In this document: in pieces, positions 50,193 through 58,709 of the stretch
Numbering within the stretch: the first letter of the stretch is position 1
How the letters are laid out: every line of letters begins with the position of its first letter
Assembly (NCBI GenBank): GCA_963692975.2
Contig: CAXMMR010000031.1
Coordinates: forward strand, 62,001 to 126,000
DNA from: CAXMMR01 sp963692975
Lineage (GTDB): Bacteria > Pseudomonadota > Alphaproteobacteria > Acetobacterales > Acetobacteraceae
Direction of reading: 5' to 3'
Length of the DNA stretch: 64,000 nucleotides
Position numbers and translations under genes: made by a program
The notes under the pieces: model-generated
Seen by the model: the letters and a program-made list of their open reading frames with translations, nothing else
What the model was told of the DNA's origin: nothing
The model's database searches: none

Positions 50193-50288
50193 CGGGGCGC
50201 TGACCGGGGCGCTGACCCGGGCGCTGACCCGGGCGCTGACCCGGGCGCTGACCCGGGCGCTGACCGGGGCGCTAATTGGAGCGCTGAT
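50193..50288. repeat. Tandem array, eight 12-bp units
   Basis: Six good and two worn copies of CGGGGCGCTGAC (or CCGGGCGCTGAC) between the aroA stop and the cmk start. On the coding strand the unit reads GTCAGCGCCCSG, one base from the first twelve bases of cmk. Confidence 0.9.
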
Positions 50289-50298
50289 TGGGCGGGGC

Positions 50299-51699
50299 TC
50301 ATGCCAGGGCGGCGCCGAGGCTGGTCATCAAGGCTGTGAAGCCGGGGAAGCTGGTATCGATGAAGCGGGTGTCGTCGGCGGTGACGGGACGGTCGGTGGC
50401 GAGGCCGAGGACGAGGGCGCTCATGGCGAGGCGGTGGTCCATGTAGGTGGCGACGGTGGCGCCGCCGGCCGGCGGCTGGCCGGCGCCGTGGATGAGGAGG
50501 TCGTCGCCCTCGATCGTGCAGGCGGCGCCGTTGGCTGCGAGCAGGGCGGCGGTGGCGGCGAGGCGGTCGCTCTCCTTGTGGCGCAGCTCGGCCAGGCCGC
50601 GCAGGCGGGTGGCGCCGCGGGCGCAGGCGGCGGCCATGGCGAGGATGGGGTACTCGTCGATCATGGTGGGCGCGCGGCTGGCCGGCACGTCGACGCCGGC
50701 CAGTGGGCGGTGCTGGGCGGTGAGGTCGCCGACCGTCTCGCCGCCTTCCAGGCGCTCGTTGGTGACGCTCAGATTGGCGCCCATCTCGCGCAGGGTGGTG
50801 AACAGGCCGGTGCGTAGCGGGTTGAGGCCGACGCCCATGATCGTGACGGTGCTGCCCGGGACCAGCAGGGCGGCGACCAGCGGAAAGGCGGCGGAGGATG
50901 GGTCGCCCGGGACGACGACGTCGCGGGCGAGCAGCTCGGGCTGGCCGTGCAGCCGGATCGTCGTTACGCCAGCGGTGCGCTCGACCTGCAGGACGGCGCC
51001 GAAATGGCGAAGCATGTTCTCGCTGTGGTCGCGCGTTGCGGCGGGCTCGACGATGCGGGTGACGCCGCGGGCGTTCAGGCCGGCAAGCAAGATGGCGGAC
51101 TTCACCTGCGCCGAGGCGACCGGCAGGGTGTAATCGAGCGGCAGGGCGCGGGCGGCGCCGACGATGGTGAGCGGCAGGCGGCCGGCGCTGCGGCTGATGA
51201 AGCGGGCGCCGATGGCCTCCAGCGGGGTGATGACGCGGGCCATCGGGCGGCGACGTAGGCTGGCGTCGCCGGTCATCACAGAGACCATGTCGTGGCTGGC
51301 GAGGATGCCGGCGAGCAAGCGGGCGGCGGTGCCGGAGTTGCCCATGTCGAGCACGTCGTCAGGCTCGGCCAGGCCGCCGATGCCGACGCCGTCGACCTGC
51401 CAGGCCGCGCCCTCCTGCCGGATGCCGGCGCCGAGGGCGCGCATGGCCGCGGCGGTGCGCAGCACGTCCTCGCCCTCGAGCAGGCCGGTGATGCTGGTGC
51501 GGCCGATGGCGAGGGCGGCAAACATCAAAGCTCGATGGCTGATCGACTTGTCGCCGGGCACCGCGGCGCGGCCGCTGAGCGGAGCGTCCGGGCGGCGGGC
51601 GGTGAGCGGGACCGGTGCGAGCACGTCGCGGCGGGTAGCATGGCAGGTGCCGGCACGGAAGCGCGGCGACGGTTTGACAATGCAACCTTGCGATGGCAT
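50299..51699 (-). CDS. aroA: 3-phosphoshikimate 1-carboxyvinyltransferase (EPSP synthase), class II
   Basis: A 466-residue shikimate-pathway enzyme. An N-terminal extension of about 45 residues precedes AAVPGDKSISHRALMFAALA. RPMARVITPLEAIGA, PVASAQVKSAILLAGLN, TRDHSENMLRHFGA, PGDPSSAAFPLVAALLVPG, MIDEYPILAMAAA and ELRHKESDRL closely follow the class II (CP4-like) pattern. The PEP-binding turn reads GNSGTAARLL, with Gly where the glyphosate-tolerant CP4 enzyme has Ala. A later start inside the first 45 codons is possible. It heads the aroA-cmk-rpsA operon. Confidence 0.93.
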   Translation of the reverse strand: MPSQGCIVKPSPRFRAGTCHATRRDVLAPVPLTARRPDAPLSGRAAVPGDKSISHRALMFAALAIGRTSITGLLEGEDVLRTAAAMRALGAGIRQEGAAWQVDGVGIGGLAEPDDVLDMGNSGTAARLLAGILASHDMVSVMTGDASLRRRPMARVITPLEAIGARFISRSAGRLPLTIVGAARALPLDYTLPVASAQVKSAILLAGLNARGVTRIVEPAATRDHSENMLRHFGAVLQVERTAGVTTIRLHGQPELLARDVVVPGDPSSAAFPLVAALLVPGSTVTIMGVGLNPLRTGLFTTLREMGANLSVTNERLEGGETVGDLTAQHRPLAGVDVPASRAPTMIDEYPILAMAAACARGATRLRGLAELRHKESDRLAATAALLAANGAACTIEGDDLLIHGAGQPPAGGATVATYMDHRLAMSALVLGLATDRPVTADDTRFIDTSFPGFTALMTSLGAALA

Positions 51700-51779
51700 G
51701 GGGCGCGCCCTTCACGGCGTGCGCTTGTCAATTCGATTTTTGGCGCATGTCTGCATCAGACGCTTCCGGGGTCATCCGC

Positions 51780-52103
51780 ATGGTCAAGCCTGAACTCGGC
51801 ACCAAGCGCGTCTGCGTGTCGTGCAGCGCGCGCTTCTACGACCTGACCAAGTCGCCGGCCGTCTGCCCGAAATGCGGCACCGAGCAGCCGGTCGAGCAGC
51901 CGAGGCCCAAGCGCGGCGGCGGCAATGCAGTCGAGGAGAAGCGGCCGAAGAAGGTGGCCGTGGTCGAGGAGGAAGGCGAAGAGGCGGTGGTCGAGGACGC
52001 CGAGGAGGAAGACGTGCTCGAGGACGCCGCCGAGCTCGAGGACGACGCGGAAATCGACGGCGACCTGGTGGTGGAGCCGGACGCGGATACGGACGAGCGG
52101 TAA
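51780..52103 (+). CDS. TIGR02300 (FYDLN acid) family protein
   Basis: 107 residues from ATG 51780, where MVKPELGTKRVCVSCSARFYDLTKSPAVCPKCGTEQP matches the family start; ATG 51747 would add 11 residues. Two Cys-x2-Cys pairs form a likely zinc ribbon around the FYDL motif. The rest is a long acidic tail rich in Glu and Asp. Function unknown; the family is confined mostly to alphaproteobacteria and often sits opposite aroA, as here (divergent, 80 bp apart). Confidence 0.85.
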   Translation: MVKPELGTKRVCVSCSARFYDLTKSPAVCPKCGTEQPVEQPRPKRGGGNAVEEKRPKKVAVVEEEGEEAVVEDAEEEDVLEDAAELEDDAEIDGDLVVEPDADTDER

Positions 52104-52113
52104 GGTCTAGGCG

Positions 52114-52324
52114 AGAAGACCAGGGCTCTGCCCTGGACCCGCTCGGGCGTGAGGCCCCAGGCCCCCATACGTTCGGAGTTTATGCTGGCAATTCCTCGTT
52201 TGGCGAAGCCTTTATCCTCGACTCTGCCTAACGGCACTGTCCCTGCCCAACGGACAAACTTAACGAATGGATTTTAAAGGCTTCGCCTTTAATGGGGTCC
52301 AGGGGCAAAGCTCCTGGCCTTTCT
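52114..52324. repeat. Family B repeat, full-length copy (B13)
   Basis: CCAGGGCTCTGCCCTGG, a worn GGGCGTGAGGCCCCAG, TCCTCGTTTGGCGAAGCC, a spacer, AAAGGCTTCGCCTTT, and CCAGGGGCAAAGCTCCTGG. It occupies the 261-bp gap between the TIGR02300 gene and hprK. Confidence 0.85.
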
Positions 52325-52364
52325 AATCGCTTGCCTTCTGCCTGCCGCGCCTCATTGTGACTCC

Positions 52365-52790
52365 ATGCACTTGCATGCCAGCTGCGTCGCGCGGGACGGG
52401 AGCGCTGTGCTGCTCACCGGGCCTTCGGGCGCCGGCAAGTCCGACCTTGCGCTGCGGCTCATCGACCGCGGTTTTATCCTCGTCGCCGACGATCGTGTGA
52501 TCGTCGAGGATGGTTGCGCGCGGGCGCCGGACGCGTTGGCCGGGCTGATCGAGCTGCGTGGGTTGGGGCTGCTGCGCCTGGCGTATGTCGGCGGCGTGCG
52601 GCTGCGGCTGAGCGTGCGGCTGGGGGAGCAGCCGGGCGGGGGCGAGCGGTTGCCGTCGCCTTCAAGCGACATGCTGGGCTTGCCGCTGATTGCGGTGGCG
52701 GCGCGCGCGGCCTCGGCGGCGATGGTGGTGGAGCGGGCGCTGGACTGCGTGCTGGGAACGGCGAGCCTAGCGGCCGGAGCGATCCTGTGA
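52365..52790 (+). CDS. hprK: HPr kinase/phosphorylase, short alphaproteobacterial form
   Basis: A 141-residue C-terminal-domain-only HprK. Walker A is LTGPSGAGKSDLALRL (about 17-32), and RGFILVADDRVIVE carries the catalytic Asp; ELRGLGLLRLAYV ends the core. The N-terminal DRTGG-like domain of Firmicute enzymes is absent, as usual in alphaproteobacteria. It would phosphorylate the Ser of HPr encoded 1.7 kb downstream. It overlaps rapZ (GTGA), giving the set hprK-rapZ-EIIA-HPr. Confidence 0.92.
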   Translation: MHLHASCVARDGSAVLLTGPSGAGKSDLALRLIDRGFILVADDRVIVEDGCARAPDALAGLIELRGLGLLRLAYVGGVRLRLSVRLGEQPGGGERLPSPSSDMLGLPLIAVAARAASAAMVVERALDCVLGTASLAAGAIL

Positions 52791-53740
52791 GCCGGCGGCC
52801 GGTGGTGATGGTCAGCGGCCTGTCCGGGGCGGGCAAGTCGTCGATCTTGCGCGCGCTGGAGGATCTCGGCTTCGAGGCGATCGACAACCCGCCGCTCGAC
52901 CTGGTGGAGACGCTGGCTCAGCGGGAGGATGACCGGGCGGAGCGGCCGCTGGCGGTGGGCGTGGATGCGCGGACCAGCGGCTTTGATGCCGGCGCGGTGC
53001 TGGCGAGCCTCGAGCGGCTGCGCGCCAACCCTGCGCTGGAGCCGACCCTGCTGTTCGCGCGGGCTGACGAGACGGTGCTGCTGCGGCGGTTCACCGAGAC
53101 CCGGCGGCGGCACCCGCTGGCGCTGGACGGGTCGGTGGCGGACGGAGTGGCCGAGGAGGTGCGGATGACCGCGGCGCTGGCGGCCGCGGCGGAGCTGGTG
53201 CTGGACACCACCGAGCTCACGCCGGCGGCGCTGCGCATGGTGATCGAGCAGCGCTTCGGCGGTGAGGCTCGGCTCAGCGCAGGCCTGACCATTTCACTGG
53301 TCTCCTTTGCCTATCCGGAAGGGCTGCCGCGCGAGGCTGACCTAGTGCTGGACGCGCGCTTCCTGCGCAACCCGCATTACGACCTTAAGTTGAGACCGAT
53401 GACGGGCCTGGAACCCGCGGTCGCCGACTACGTGGAGCAGGACCCGGATTTCGGAAGATTTCTCGATTGTATCGTTGCTTTGCTGACTCTGCTCTTGCCG
53501 CGCTTCATCGCCGAGGGCAAGAAATACGCGACGGTCGCGGTCGGCTGCACCGGCGGACGTCATCGGTCGGTCCACGTGGTTGAGAAGCTGGCCTCGGCGT
53601 TGGCGGTGTCGCAGGGCGCATGCGGGACGTGTTGCGGTGGTCTGGCGTTGTCCGTGACGCATCGCGAGCTTGCGCGGCAGGCACTGGCGCCGACGAGGCG
53701 GCATGCCGATCTGGAGTCTTCGGCCGATGACGGCGTATAA
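52787..53740 (+). CDS. rapZ: RNase adapter / nucleotide-binding protein RapZ
   Basis: A 317-residue P-loop protein starting at GTG 52787 over the hprK stop. Walker A is GLSGAGKSSILRALEDLGFEAIDN at residues 11-18 and onwards. The C-terminal domain has VSFAYPEGLPREADLVLDARFLRNPHYDLKLRPMTGLE and the anion-binding GCTGGRHRSVHVVEKLA. In E. coli RapZ directs small-RNA decay in amino-sugar control; in alphaproteobacteria the role is less clear, but it accompanies PTS regulatory genes. The last 35 residues after the core are unusual and Cys-rich. Confidence 0.92.
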   Translation: MSRRPVVMVSGLSGAGKSSILRALEDLGFEAIDNPPLDLVETLAQREDDRAERPLAVGVDARTSGFDAGAVLASLERLRANPALEPTLLFARADETVLLRRFTETRRRHPLALDGSVADGVAEEVRMTAALAAAAELVLDTTELTPAALRMVIEQRFGGEARLSAGLTISLVSFAYPEGLPREADLVLDARFLRNPHYDLKLRPMTGLEPAVADYVEQDPDFGRFLDCIVALLTLLLPRFIAEGKKYATVAVGCTGGRHRSVHVVEKLASALAVSQGACGTCCGGLALSVTHRELARQALAPTRRHADLESSADDGV

Positions 53741-53815
53741 GCGTTCCGGACCATGCCGCCTGGTTGGAGATCTGGCTTTGATGACACAGCGCGGCAGGGG
53801 GTTCGTCTCCGTTCC

Positions 53816-54463
53816 ATGATAGGTCTTGTGCTGGTCACCCACGGCCGCTTGGCCGAGGAGCTGCGGCTGGCGATGGAGCATGTGGTGGGGCCGCAACGTA
53901 ACGTTGCGACCATCTGCATCGGCGCCGATGACGATGTGGAGTGCCGGCGGGCCGACATCCTGCACTGCATCGAGCAGGTCGATACCGGCGACGGCGTGGT
54001 CATCATGACCGACATGTTCGGCGGCACCCCGTCCAACCTCGCGATTTCGATGATGAGCCGCCGGCAGGTCGAGGTGATCGCCGGCGTGAACCTGCCGATG
54101 CTGGTCAAGTTCGCCAAAAGCCGGTCGCGCGAGACGCTGGGCGAGTGTGTCGAGACGACCGAGACCGCGGGGCGGAAATACATCGCCGCGGCGTCGCACG
54201 TGTTGTCCGGGTGCCGGACCACCAATCGATGCGAGCAGATTGGGCGGATGAGCCCGATCGCCTCGCTGGAGGCCATCCGCAAGGCGCTTGGCGGACAGTC
54301 GGCGGCTGGCAAGATGGACGCGCAGCCCATGGCCAGCGCGTTCGGTCAGTCGAGCGTGCAGGCCGGGCAGCAGGGTGGACGGCACAGCGGGGCGGCGGCG
54401 GTGGCGCTACCGGAGCCCGAGGCGGCGCTCCCGGGCGACATCAAGCGACAGAAGCAAGCCTAG
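53816..54463 (+). CDS. PTS EIIA component, mannose family, with C-terminal extension
   Basis: 215 residues. The EIIA-Man domain spans about 1-133: MIGLVLVTHGRLAEELRLAME with the phosphorylated His9, VVIMTDMFGGTPSNLAISM, and VIAGVNLPMLVKFAKSR. Typical stand-alone proteins end near ASHVLSG; here about 80 more residues follow, Gln/Gly/Ala-rich and without a recognised fold. No EIIB, EIIC or EIID gene is near, so it is regulatory rather than transporting. It lies between rapZ and the HPr gene. Confidence 0.87.
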   Translation: MIGLVLVTHGRLAEELRLAMEHVVGPQRNVATICIGADDDVECRRADILHCIEQVDTGDGVVIMTDMFGGTPSNLAISMMSRRQVEVIAGVNLPMLVKFAKSRSRETLGECVETTETAGRKYIAAASHVLSGCRTTNRCEQIGRMSPIASLEAIRKALGGQSAAGKMDAQPMASAFGQSSVQAGQQGGRHSGAAAVALPEPEAALPGDIKRQKQA

Positions 54464-54505
54464 CCTGCTAGGATGATGCTCGGAGCCGAGCATCGTGAGG
54501 GCGGG

Positions 54506-54799
54506 ATGAACGACGGACAGCCGGCAACGGTGCTGACGCGGCTGGTGCCGGTGGTCAATCTGCGCGGGCTGCACGCTCGGGCGGCGGCGAAATTCGTCAC
54601 CATGGCCGAGCGGTTCGACGCCTCCGTGGAGGTGACGCGCGAGGGGCAGACGGTTTCGGCGCGCTCGATCATGGGCTTGATGATGCTGGGCGCCGGTCAG
54701 GGCGCGGAGCTGGAGCTGCGCGCTGAGGGCTGGGAGGCCAAGGAGGCGCTGGACGCGTTGGCCGGGCTCGTCGAGTCGGGGTTTGACGAGCAGGAGTGA
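54506..54799 (+). CDS. ptsH: HPr phosphocarrier protein
   Basis: 97 residues from ATG 54506 with GAGGGCGGG upstream; an earlier ATG at 54473 adds 11 residues. The EI-phosphorylated His23 is in NLRGLHARAAAKFV, and the HprK target Ser54 is in VSARSIMGLMMLGA. Both regulatory sites are thus intact. Enzyme I is not found next to it; downstream is the convergent kup gene, so EI must be elsewhere. Part of a sugar-import-independent phosphorelay. Confidence 0.93.
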   Translation: MNDGQPATVLTRLVPVVNLRGLHARAAAKFVTMAERFDASVEVTREGQTVSARSIMGLMMLGAGQGAELELRAEGWEAKEALDALAGLVESGFDEQE

Positions 54800-54807
54800 G
54801 GGCCCAA

Positions 54808-54873
54808 CGAAGGCCAGAGGCTCTGCCTCTGGACACCGCTGGGGCCGGGGGCCCCAGACCCCGATCCGTTTGG
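54808..54873. repeat. Family B repeat, half copy (B14)
   Basis: CCAGAGGCTCTGCCTCTGG and TGGGGCCGGGGGCCCCA, then CCCGATCCGTTTGGAG. It lies between the convergent ptsH and kup stop codons. Confidence 0.8.
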
Positions 54874-54876
54874 AGC

Positions 54877-56934
54877 CTAGATCGCCACCCGTACTCCGAG
54901 CTCAACCACGCGGTCGCTCGGGATGCGGAAGAACTCGGTGGCGGGCACGGCATTGCGGAACATCACCAGGAACAGCCAGAGTCGCCAGATCGGCAGCTTC
55001 GGCACCATGGCGCGCACCAGCACCTCGCGGTTGAGGAAGTAGCTTGCCTGCATCGGGTCGTAGGTGACGCCGAACGGCTTGAGGTCTTCCAGCGAGCGCG
55101 GGATGTTCGGCGTCTCCATGAAGCCGTAGCGCAGGTTGACCTTGTGGATGCCGGGCGCGAGCTCCTCGACCGCCAGGCGGCGCGGGCCGGCTTCGGGCTG
55201 GTCGAGGGGGCTCACCGTCACGAACAGCACCCGCTCGTGCAGCACCTTGTTGTGCTTGAGGTTGTGCAGCAACGCGGCGGGGACGAAGTCGGGGTTCGAG
55301 GTGAGGAAGATCGCCATGCCGGGCACGCGGATGGTGCGGGATTGCGGCAGGCGGTTGAGGAAGGAGGCGAGCGGCAGGCTGTCCTGCTTCCAGCGCGCCA
55401 GCACCAGGTCGCGGCCGCGCTTCCAGGAGGTCATCAGGGCGAGCAGCATCAGGCCGAGCGCGAGCGGCACCCAGCCGCCGTCGAAGAACTTGAGCAGGTT
55501 GGCGGCGAAGAACACGCTGTCGATCAGGAAGAAGCTGCCCCAGACGCCGAGCGCGAGCCAGCGCGGCCAACCGTATTGGCGGCGGAAGACGACAACGGCG
55601 AGCAGGCAGGTGCAGATGAAGGTGCCGGTGACGGCGATGCCGTAGGCCGAGGCGAGCGCTTCCGAGCTGCGAAACACCAGCACCAGGATGATGACGCCGA
55701 AGGCCAGCAGGTAATTGACCTGCGGCAGGAAGATCTGGCCCTCCTCGGTGTTGGAGGTGTGCAGCACCGTCATGCGCGGCAGGAAGCCCATGGCCATGCA
55801 CTGGCGGGCGATCGAGAAGGCGCCGGAGATCAGCGCCTGGCTGGCGATCACGGTCGCGACCGCGGCGAGGCCGACGAGGGGCAGGCGCATCCAGAGCGGG
55901 CTGAGCAGAAAGAACGGGTTGGCGGCGGCTGCCGGATTGGCGATCACCAGGGCGCCCTGGCCGAAATAGTTCAGCACCAGGCAGGGCAGCACGTAGAACA
56001 GCCAGGCGAGACGGATCGGCTTGGCGCCGAAATGGCCCATGTCGGCATACAGCGCCTCGGCGCCGGTGACTGACAGCACGACGGCGCCGAGGGCGATGAA
56101 GGCCAGAAAGCCGTGATGGAGAATGAAGATGACGGCGTGGTGCGGCAGCATAGCCTGCAGCACCATCGGGTTGCGGGCGACGGCGAGCGCGCCCAGCACG
56201 CCGATCACCGCGAACCACACGACCATGACCGGGCCGAAGATGCGGCCGACCGAGCCGGTGCCGCGCCGCTGAACGGCGAACAGGCCGACGATGATGACGA
56301 GCGAGATCGGCACCACGACGGCGGCGGCCTCGGGCAGCGACACCTCGAGCCCTTCAACCGCGGAGAGCACGGAGATGGCCGGGGTGATCACGCCGTCGCC
56401 GAAGAACAGGCAGGCGCCGACGATGCCGGCCATCGTCAGGGCGGCGCGCAGACGGACATTGCTGCAGCAGCGCTGGGCGAGCGCCATCAGGGCGAGGATG
56501 CCGCCCTCGCCGTGATTGTCGGCGCGCATCACCAGCAGGACGTATTTGATGGTGACGACGAGGATCAGCGACCAGAAGATCAGCGACAGGCAGCCGAGGA
56601 TCTCCCACGGCGTGGCGGCGGTGCGGCCGAACAACGCCAGGGTGGCGCGGAAGGCGTAGAGCGGGCTGGTGCCGATGTCGCCATAGACGACGCCAAGCAC
56701 GGCGATGACGACGCCGAGGCCGAAGGAGGCGCTGTGCAGCCCCTCGCCGGTTGCCGACGAGGCGGCTTCGCGCGCGTCCGAGGCGGCGCGGATCTCGCTT
56801 GGCAGCGACACCGCGGCGCGCAAGCCGTTCGCCGGCTCGGATGCTGGTTCGGGTGCAACAGGTCCGGATCCGCCCGGCTGGCTGATGGCGGCGTCATCGG
56901 TCCGAGAGAGAAGCGGCGGTGGGCGGTCGTCCAT
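54877..56934 (-). CDS. kup: Potassium uptake protein Kup
   Basis: A 685-residue proton-coupled potassium transporter. After a 55-residue soluble, Ala/Ser-rich N-terminus, twelve hydrophobic segments follow. The family pattern is clear: LGVVYGDIGTSPLYAFRATL, ADNHGEGGILALMALAQR, CLFFGDGVITPAISVLSAVEGL, and ADMGHFGAKPIRLAW. A cytoplasmic tail of about 180 residues ends with VVELGVRVAI. It is 50-60 residues longer than E. coli Kup because of the N-terminus. Confidence 0.93.
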   Translation of the reverse strand: MDDRPPPLLSRTDDAAISQPGGSGPVAPEPASEPANGLRAAVSLPSEIRAASDAREAASSATGEGLHSASFGLGVVIAVLGVVYGDIGTSPLYAFRATLALFGRTAATPWEILGCLSLIFWSLILVVTIKYVLLVMRADNHGEGGILALMALAQRCCSNVRLRAALTMAGIVGACLFFGDGVITPAISVLSAVEGLEVSLPEAAAVVVPISLVIIVGLFAVQRRGTGSVGRIFGPVMVVWFAVIGVLGALAVARNPMVLQAMLPHHAVIFILHHGFLAFIALGAVVLSVTGAEALYADMGHFGAKPIRLAWLFYVLPCLVLNYFGQGALVIANPAAAANPFFLLSPLWMRLPLVGLAAVATVIASQALISGAFSIARQCMAMGFLPRMTVLHTSNTEEGQIFLPQVNYLLAFGVIILVLVFRSSEALASAYGIAVTGTFICTCLLAVVVFRRQYGWPRWLALGVWGSFFLIDSVFFAANLLKFFDGGWVPLALGLMLLALMTSWKRGRDLVLARWKQDSLPLASFLNRLPQSRTIRVPGMAIFLTSNPDFVPAALLHNLKHNKVLHERVLFVTVSPLDQPEAGPRRLAVEELAPGIHKVNLRYGFMETPNIPRSLEDLKPFGVTYDPMQASYFLNREVLVRAMVPKLPIWRLWLFLVMFRNAVPATEFFRIPSDRVVELGVRVAI

Positions 56935-57023
56935 ACGTCAACTGCCTCAAGCCGCATGGTGCGGCATAAGCCTGGAGGACGCGGGCCGCGACGAGTGGGC
57001 GCGGCCGGCGTTGTGCGCCACTC

Positions 57024-57767
57024 CTAGCGTGTTTGCCCGGCGGGCTGAAAGGGCGCGGGCTCGGGGCCAGGTTCGGGACTTGGTTCGGGGGCGTGCGGGC
57101 GGGCGCCGAAGATGGCGCTGCCGACGCGCACGATCGTGGCGCCGGCGGCGATCGCGGTCTCGTAATCATCCGACATGCCCATCGACAGCGCGGGCAAGGC
57201 GTGACGGCGGGCGAGGCCGGCCAGGCGATCGAAGAACGGGCGCGGGTCGGCCTCGGCGGGCGGGATCGCCATCAGCCCGACCAGGCCCGGGCCGAAGCGG
57301 CGGGCGCAATCCTCAAGGAAGCGGTCGGCGTCCGCGGTCGGGATGCCGGCCTTTTGCGGCTCGTCGCCGATGTTGACCTGGACCAGCAGCTCGGGGCGGC
57401 GGCCGTGACGCTTGATGGCTCGGGCCAGCGCGTCGGCCAGGCGGGGCCGGTCAAGGGAGTGGATGACGTCGAACAGGGCGACCGCCTCGTCGGCCTTGTT
57501 GGTCTGCAGGGCGCCGACCAGGTGCAGGCGCAGCGCCGGGTGGCTCGCGCGCAGCGGCGCGAACTTGGCCGCCGCCTCCTGGACGCGGTTCTCGCCGAAC
57601 AGGACCTGGCCGGCCTCAAGCGCGGCGAGGATGCTCTCGGGCGGGTGGGTCTTGGAGACGGCGAGCAGGCGCACCGCCTCGGCCGGCCGGCCGGCGCGAT
57701 GGGCGGCCTCGGCGATGCGTTCACGGGTCGCGGTCAGCGCGGCGGCGATCGAGGCTGGGTCGGACAC
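57024..57767 (-). CDS. YggS-family PLP homeostasis protein
   Basis: A 247-residue alanine-racemase-fold protein that binds PLP. Lys39 in LLAVSKTHPPES is the Schiff-base residue; LFGENRVQEA, LHLVGALQTNKADEAV, VNIGDEPQKAGI, and LSMGMSDDYETAIAAGATIVRVGSAIFG are all family hallmarks. The last 25 residues are a Pro/Glu/Pro low-complexity tail not usual for YggS. It diverges from the DUF3576 gene. Confidence 0.92.
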   Translation of the reverse strand: MSDPASIAAALTATRERIAEAAHRAGRPAEAVRLLAVSKTHPPESILAALEAGQVLFGENRVQEAAAKFAPLRASHPALRLHLVGALQTNKADEAVALFDVIHSLDRPRLADALARAIKRHGRRPELLVQVNIGDEPQKAGIPTADADRFLEDCARRFGPGLVGLMAIPPAEADPRPFFDRLAGLARRHALPALSMGMSDDYETAIAAGATIVRVGSAIFGARPHAPEPSPEPGPEPAPFQPAGQTR

Positions 57768-57941
57768 CGCCGCGATATGGCCGCGGCAAGCGGTTCTGCC
57801 CAGGGTCGCGCACCAGGGTCGCGCACCGGGCCTTGACCGGCTGGCTGGCGGAGGCAGCGGTGTAGCACTTGGCGGGACTTGTCGCAGAGGCTAGACAACG
57901 CCGTCCGGCCGGCCAGGCCATCACAGCAGGCAAGCGCCCCC

Positions 57942-58487
57942 ATGACCGCGTCCCATGCTCCACGCCCGAACGTGTGGCGCGCCCTGTGCGCGGTTGCGGT
58001 GCTGAGCAGCCTGCCCGTGCTCGGCGCCTGCTCGTCCGACACGCCGAAGGTGCAGCCGATCGCCGACACCAGCTACAACGACTATCGCCTGAAGGGCTCC
58101 GAGCAGGGCAAGCCGGGGCAGGAAATCGTCAAGGGCAGCGCGGCCGACAAGGCGGATGTGGAGGCCTTGGGCGTCAACGTCTATCTGTGGCGCGGCGCGC
58201 TCGACACGCTGGGCTTCATGCCGCTCGCGTCGGCGGACCCGTTCGGCGGCGTGATCATCACCGACTGGTATTCGCCGCCGACGACCACCGGCGAACGCTT
58301 TAAGGCGACGGTCTACATCCTGGGGCGGCAGCTGCGCGCCGATGGGGTGCGGGTCTCGGTGTTCCGGCAGGTGCAGCAGGATGGGCAGTGGGTGGACGCG
58401 CCGCTGAGTCCGAGCACGACGGCGGAGATCGAAGACAAGGTGCTGGCGCGGGCGCGCGAGCTTCGGTCGGATACTGCCAATCGGTAA
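57942..58487 (+). CDS. DUF3576-family lipoprotein
   Basis: About 181 residues from ATG 57942. The signal ALCAVAVLSSLPVLGACSS has a lipobox (LGAC). The mature domain holds ALGVNVYLWRGALDTLGFMPLASADPFGGVIITDWYS and RFKATVYILGRQLRADGVRVSVFRQ, which is the DUF3576 pattern. Gene order DUF3576-leuS-lptE-holA is conserved in alphaproteobacteria, pointing to an outer-membrane assembly or envelope role, unproven. Confidence 0.85.
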   Translation: MTASHAPRPNVWRALCAVAVLSSLPVLGACSSDTPKVQPIADTSYNDYRLKGSEQGKPGQEIVKGSAADKADVEALGVNVYLWRGALDTLGFMPLASADPFGGVIITDWYSPPTTTGERFKATVYILGRQLRADGVRVSVFRQVQQDGQWVDAPLSPSTTAEIEDKVLARARELRSDTANR

Positions 58488-58679
58488 GAGCAAGGCAAGG
58501 GCTCTGCCCTTGACCCGCGTCGCGCGCAAAGCGTGCCTCGCACGACGGCCGTGAGGCCCTTAGATACCACTGTTTGATGTGGTCACTCAGGCTTGGCCAT
58601 CGAGGCGAGGCAGCTTTTAAATGGATTTTAAAGGCTTCGCCTTTAATGGGGTCGAGGGGCAAAGCCCCTCGCCTTCCTT
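58488..58679. repeat. Family B repeat, long copy (B15)
   Basis: CAAGGGCTCTGCCCTTG, a GCGTGCCTCGCACG segment, GGCCGTGAGGCC, a spacer, AAAGGCTTCGCCTTT, and GAGGGGCAAAGCCCCTC. The outer stem has changed on both arms compared with other copies. It fills the gap before leuS. Confidence 0.85.
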
Positions 58680-58709
58680 CCCTTCTCGTCCTTCGATACT
58701 TTCCCGGTC

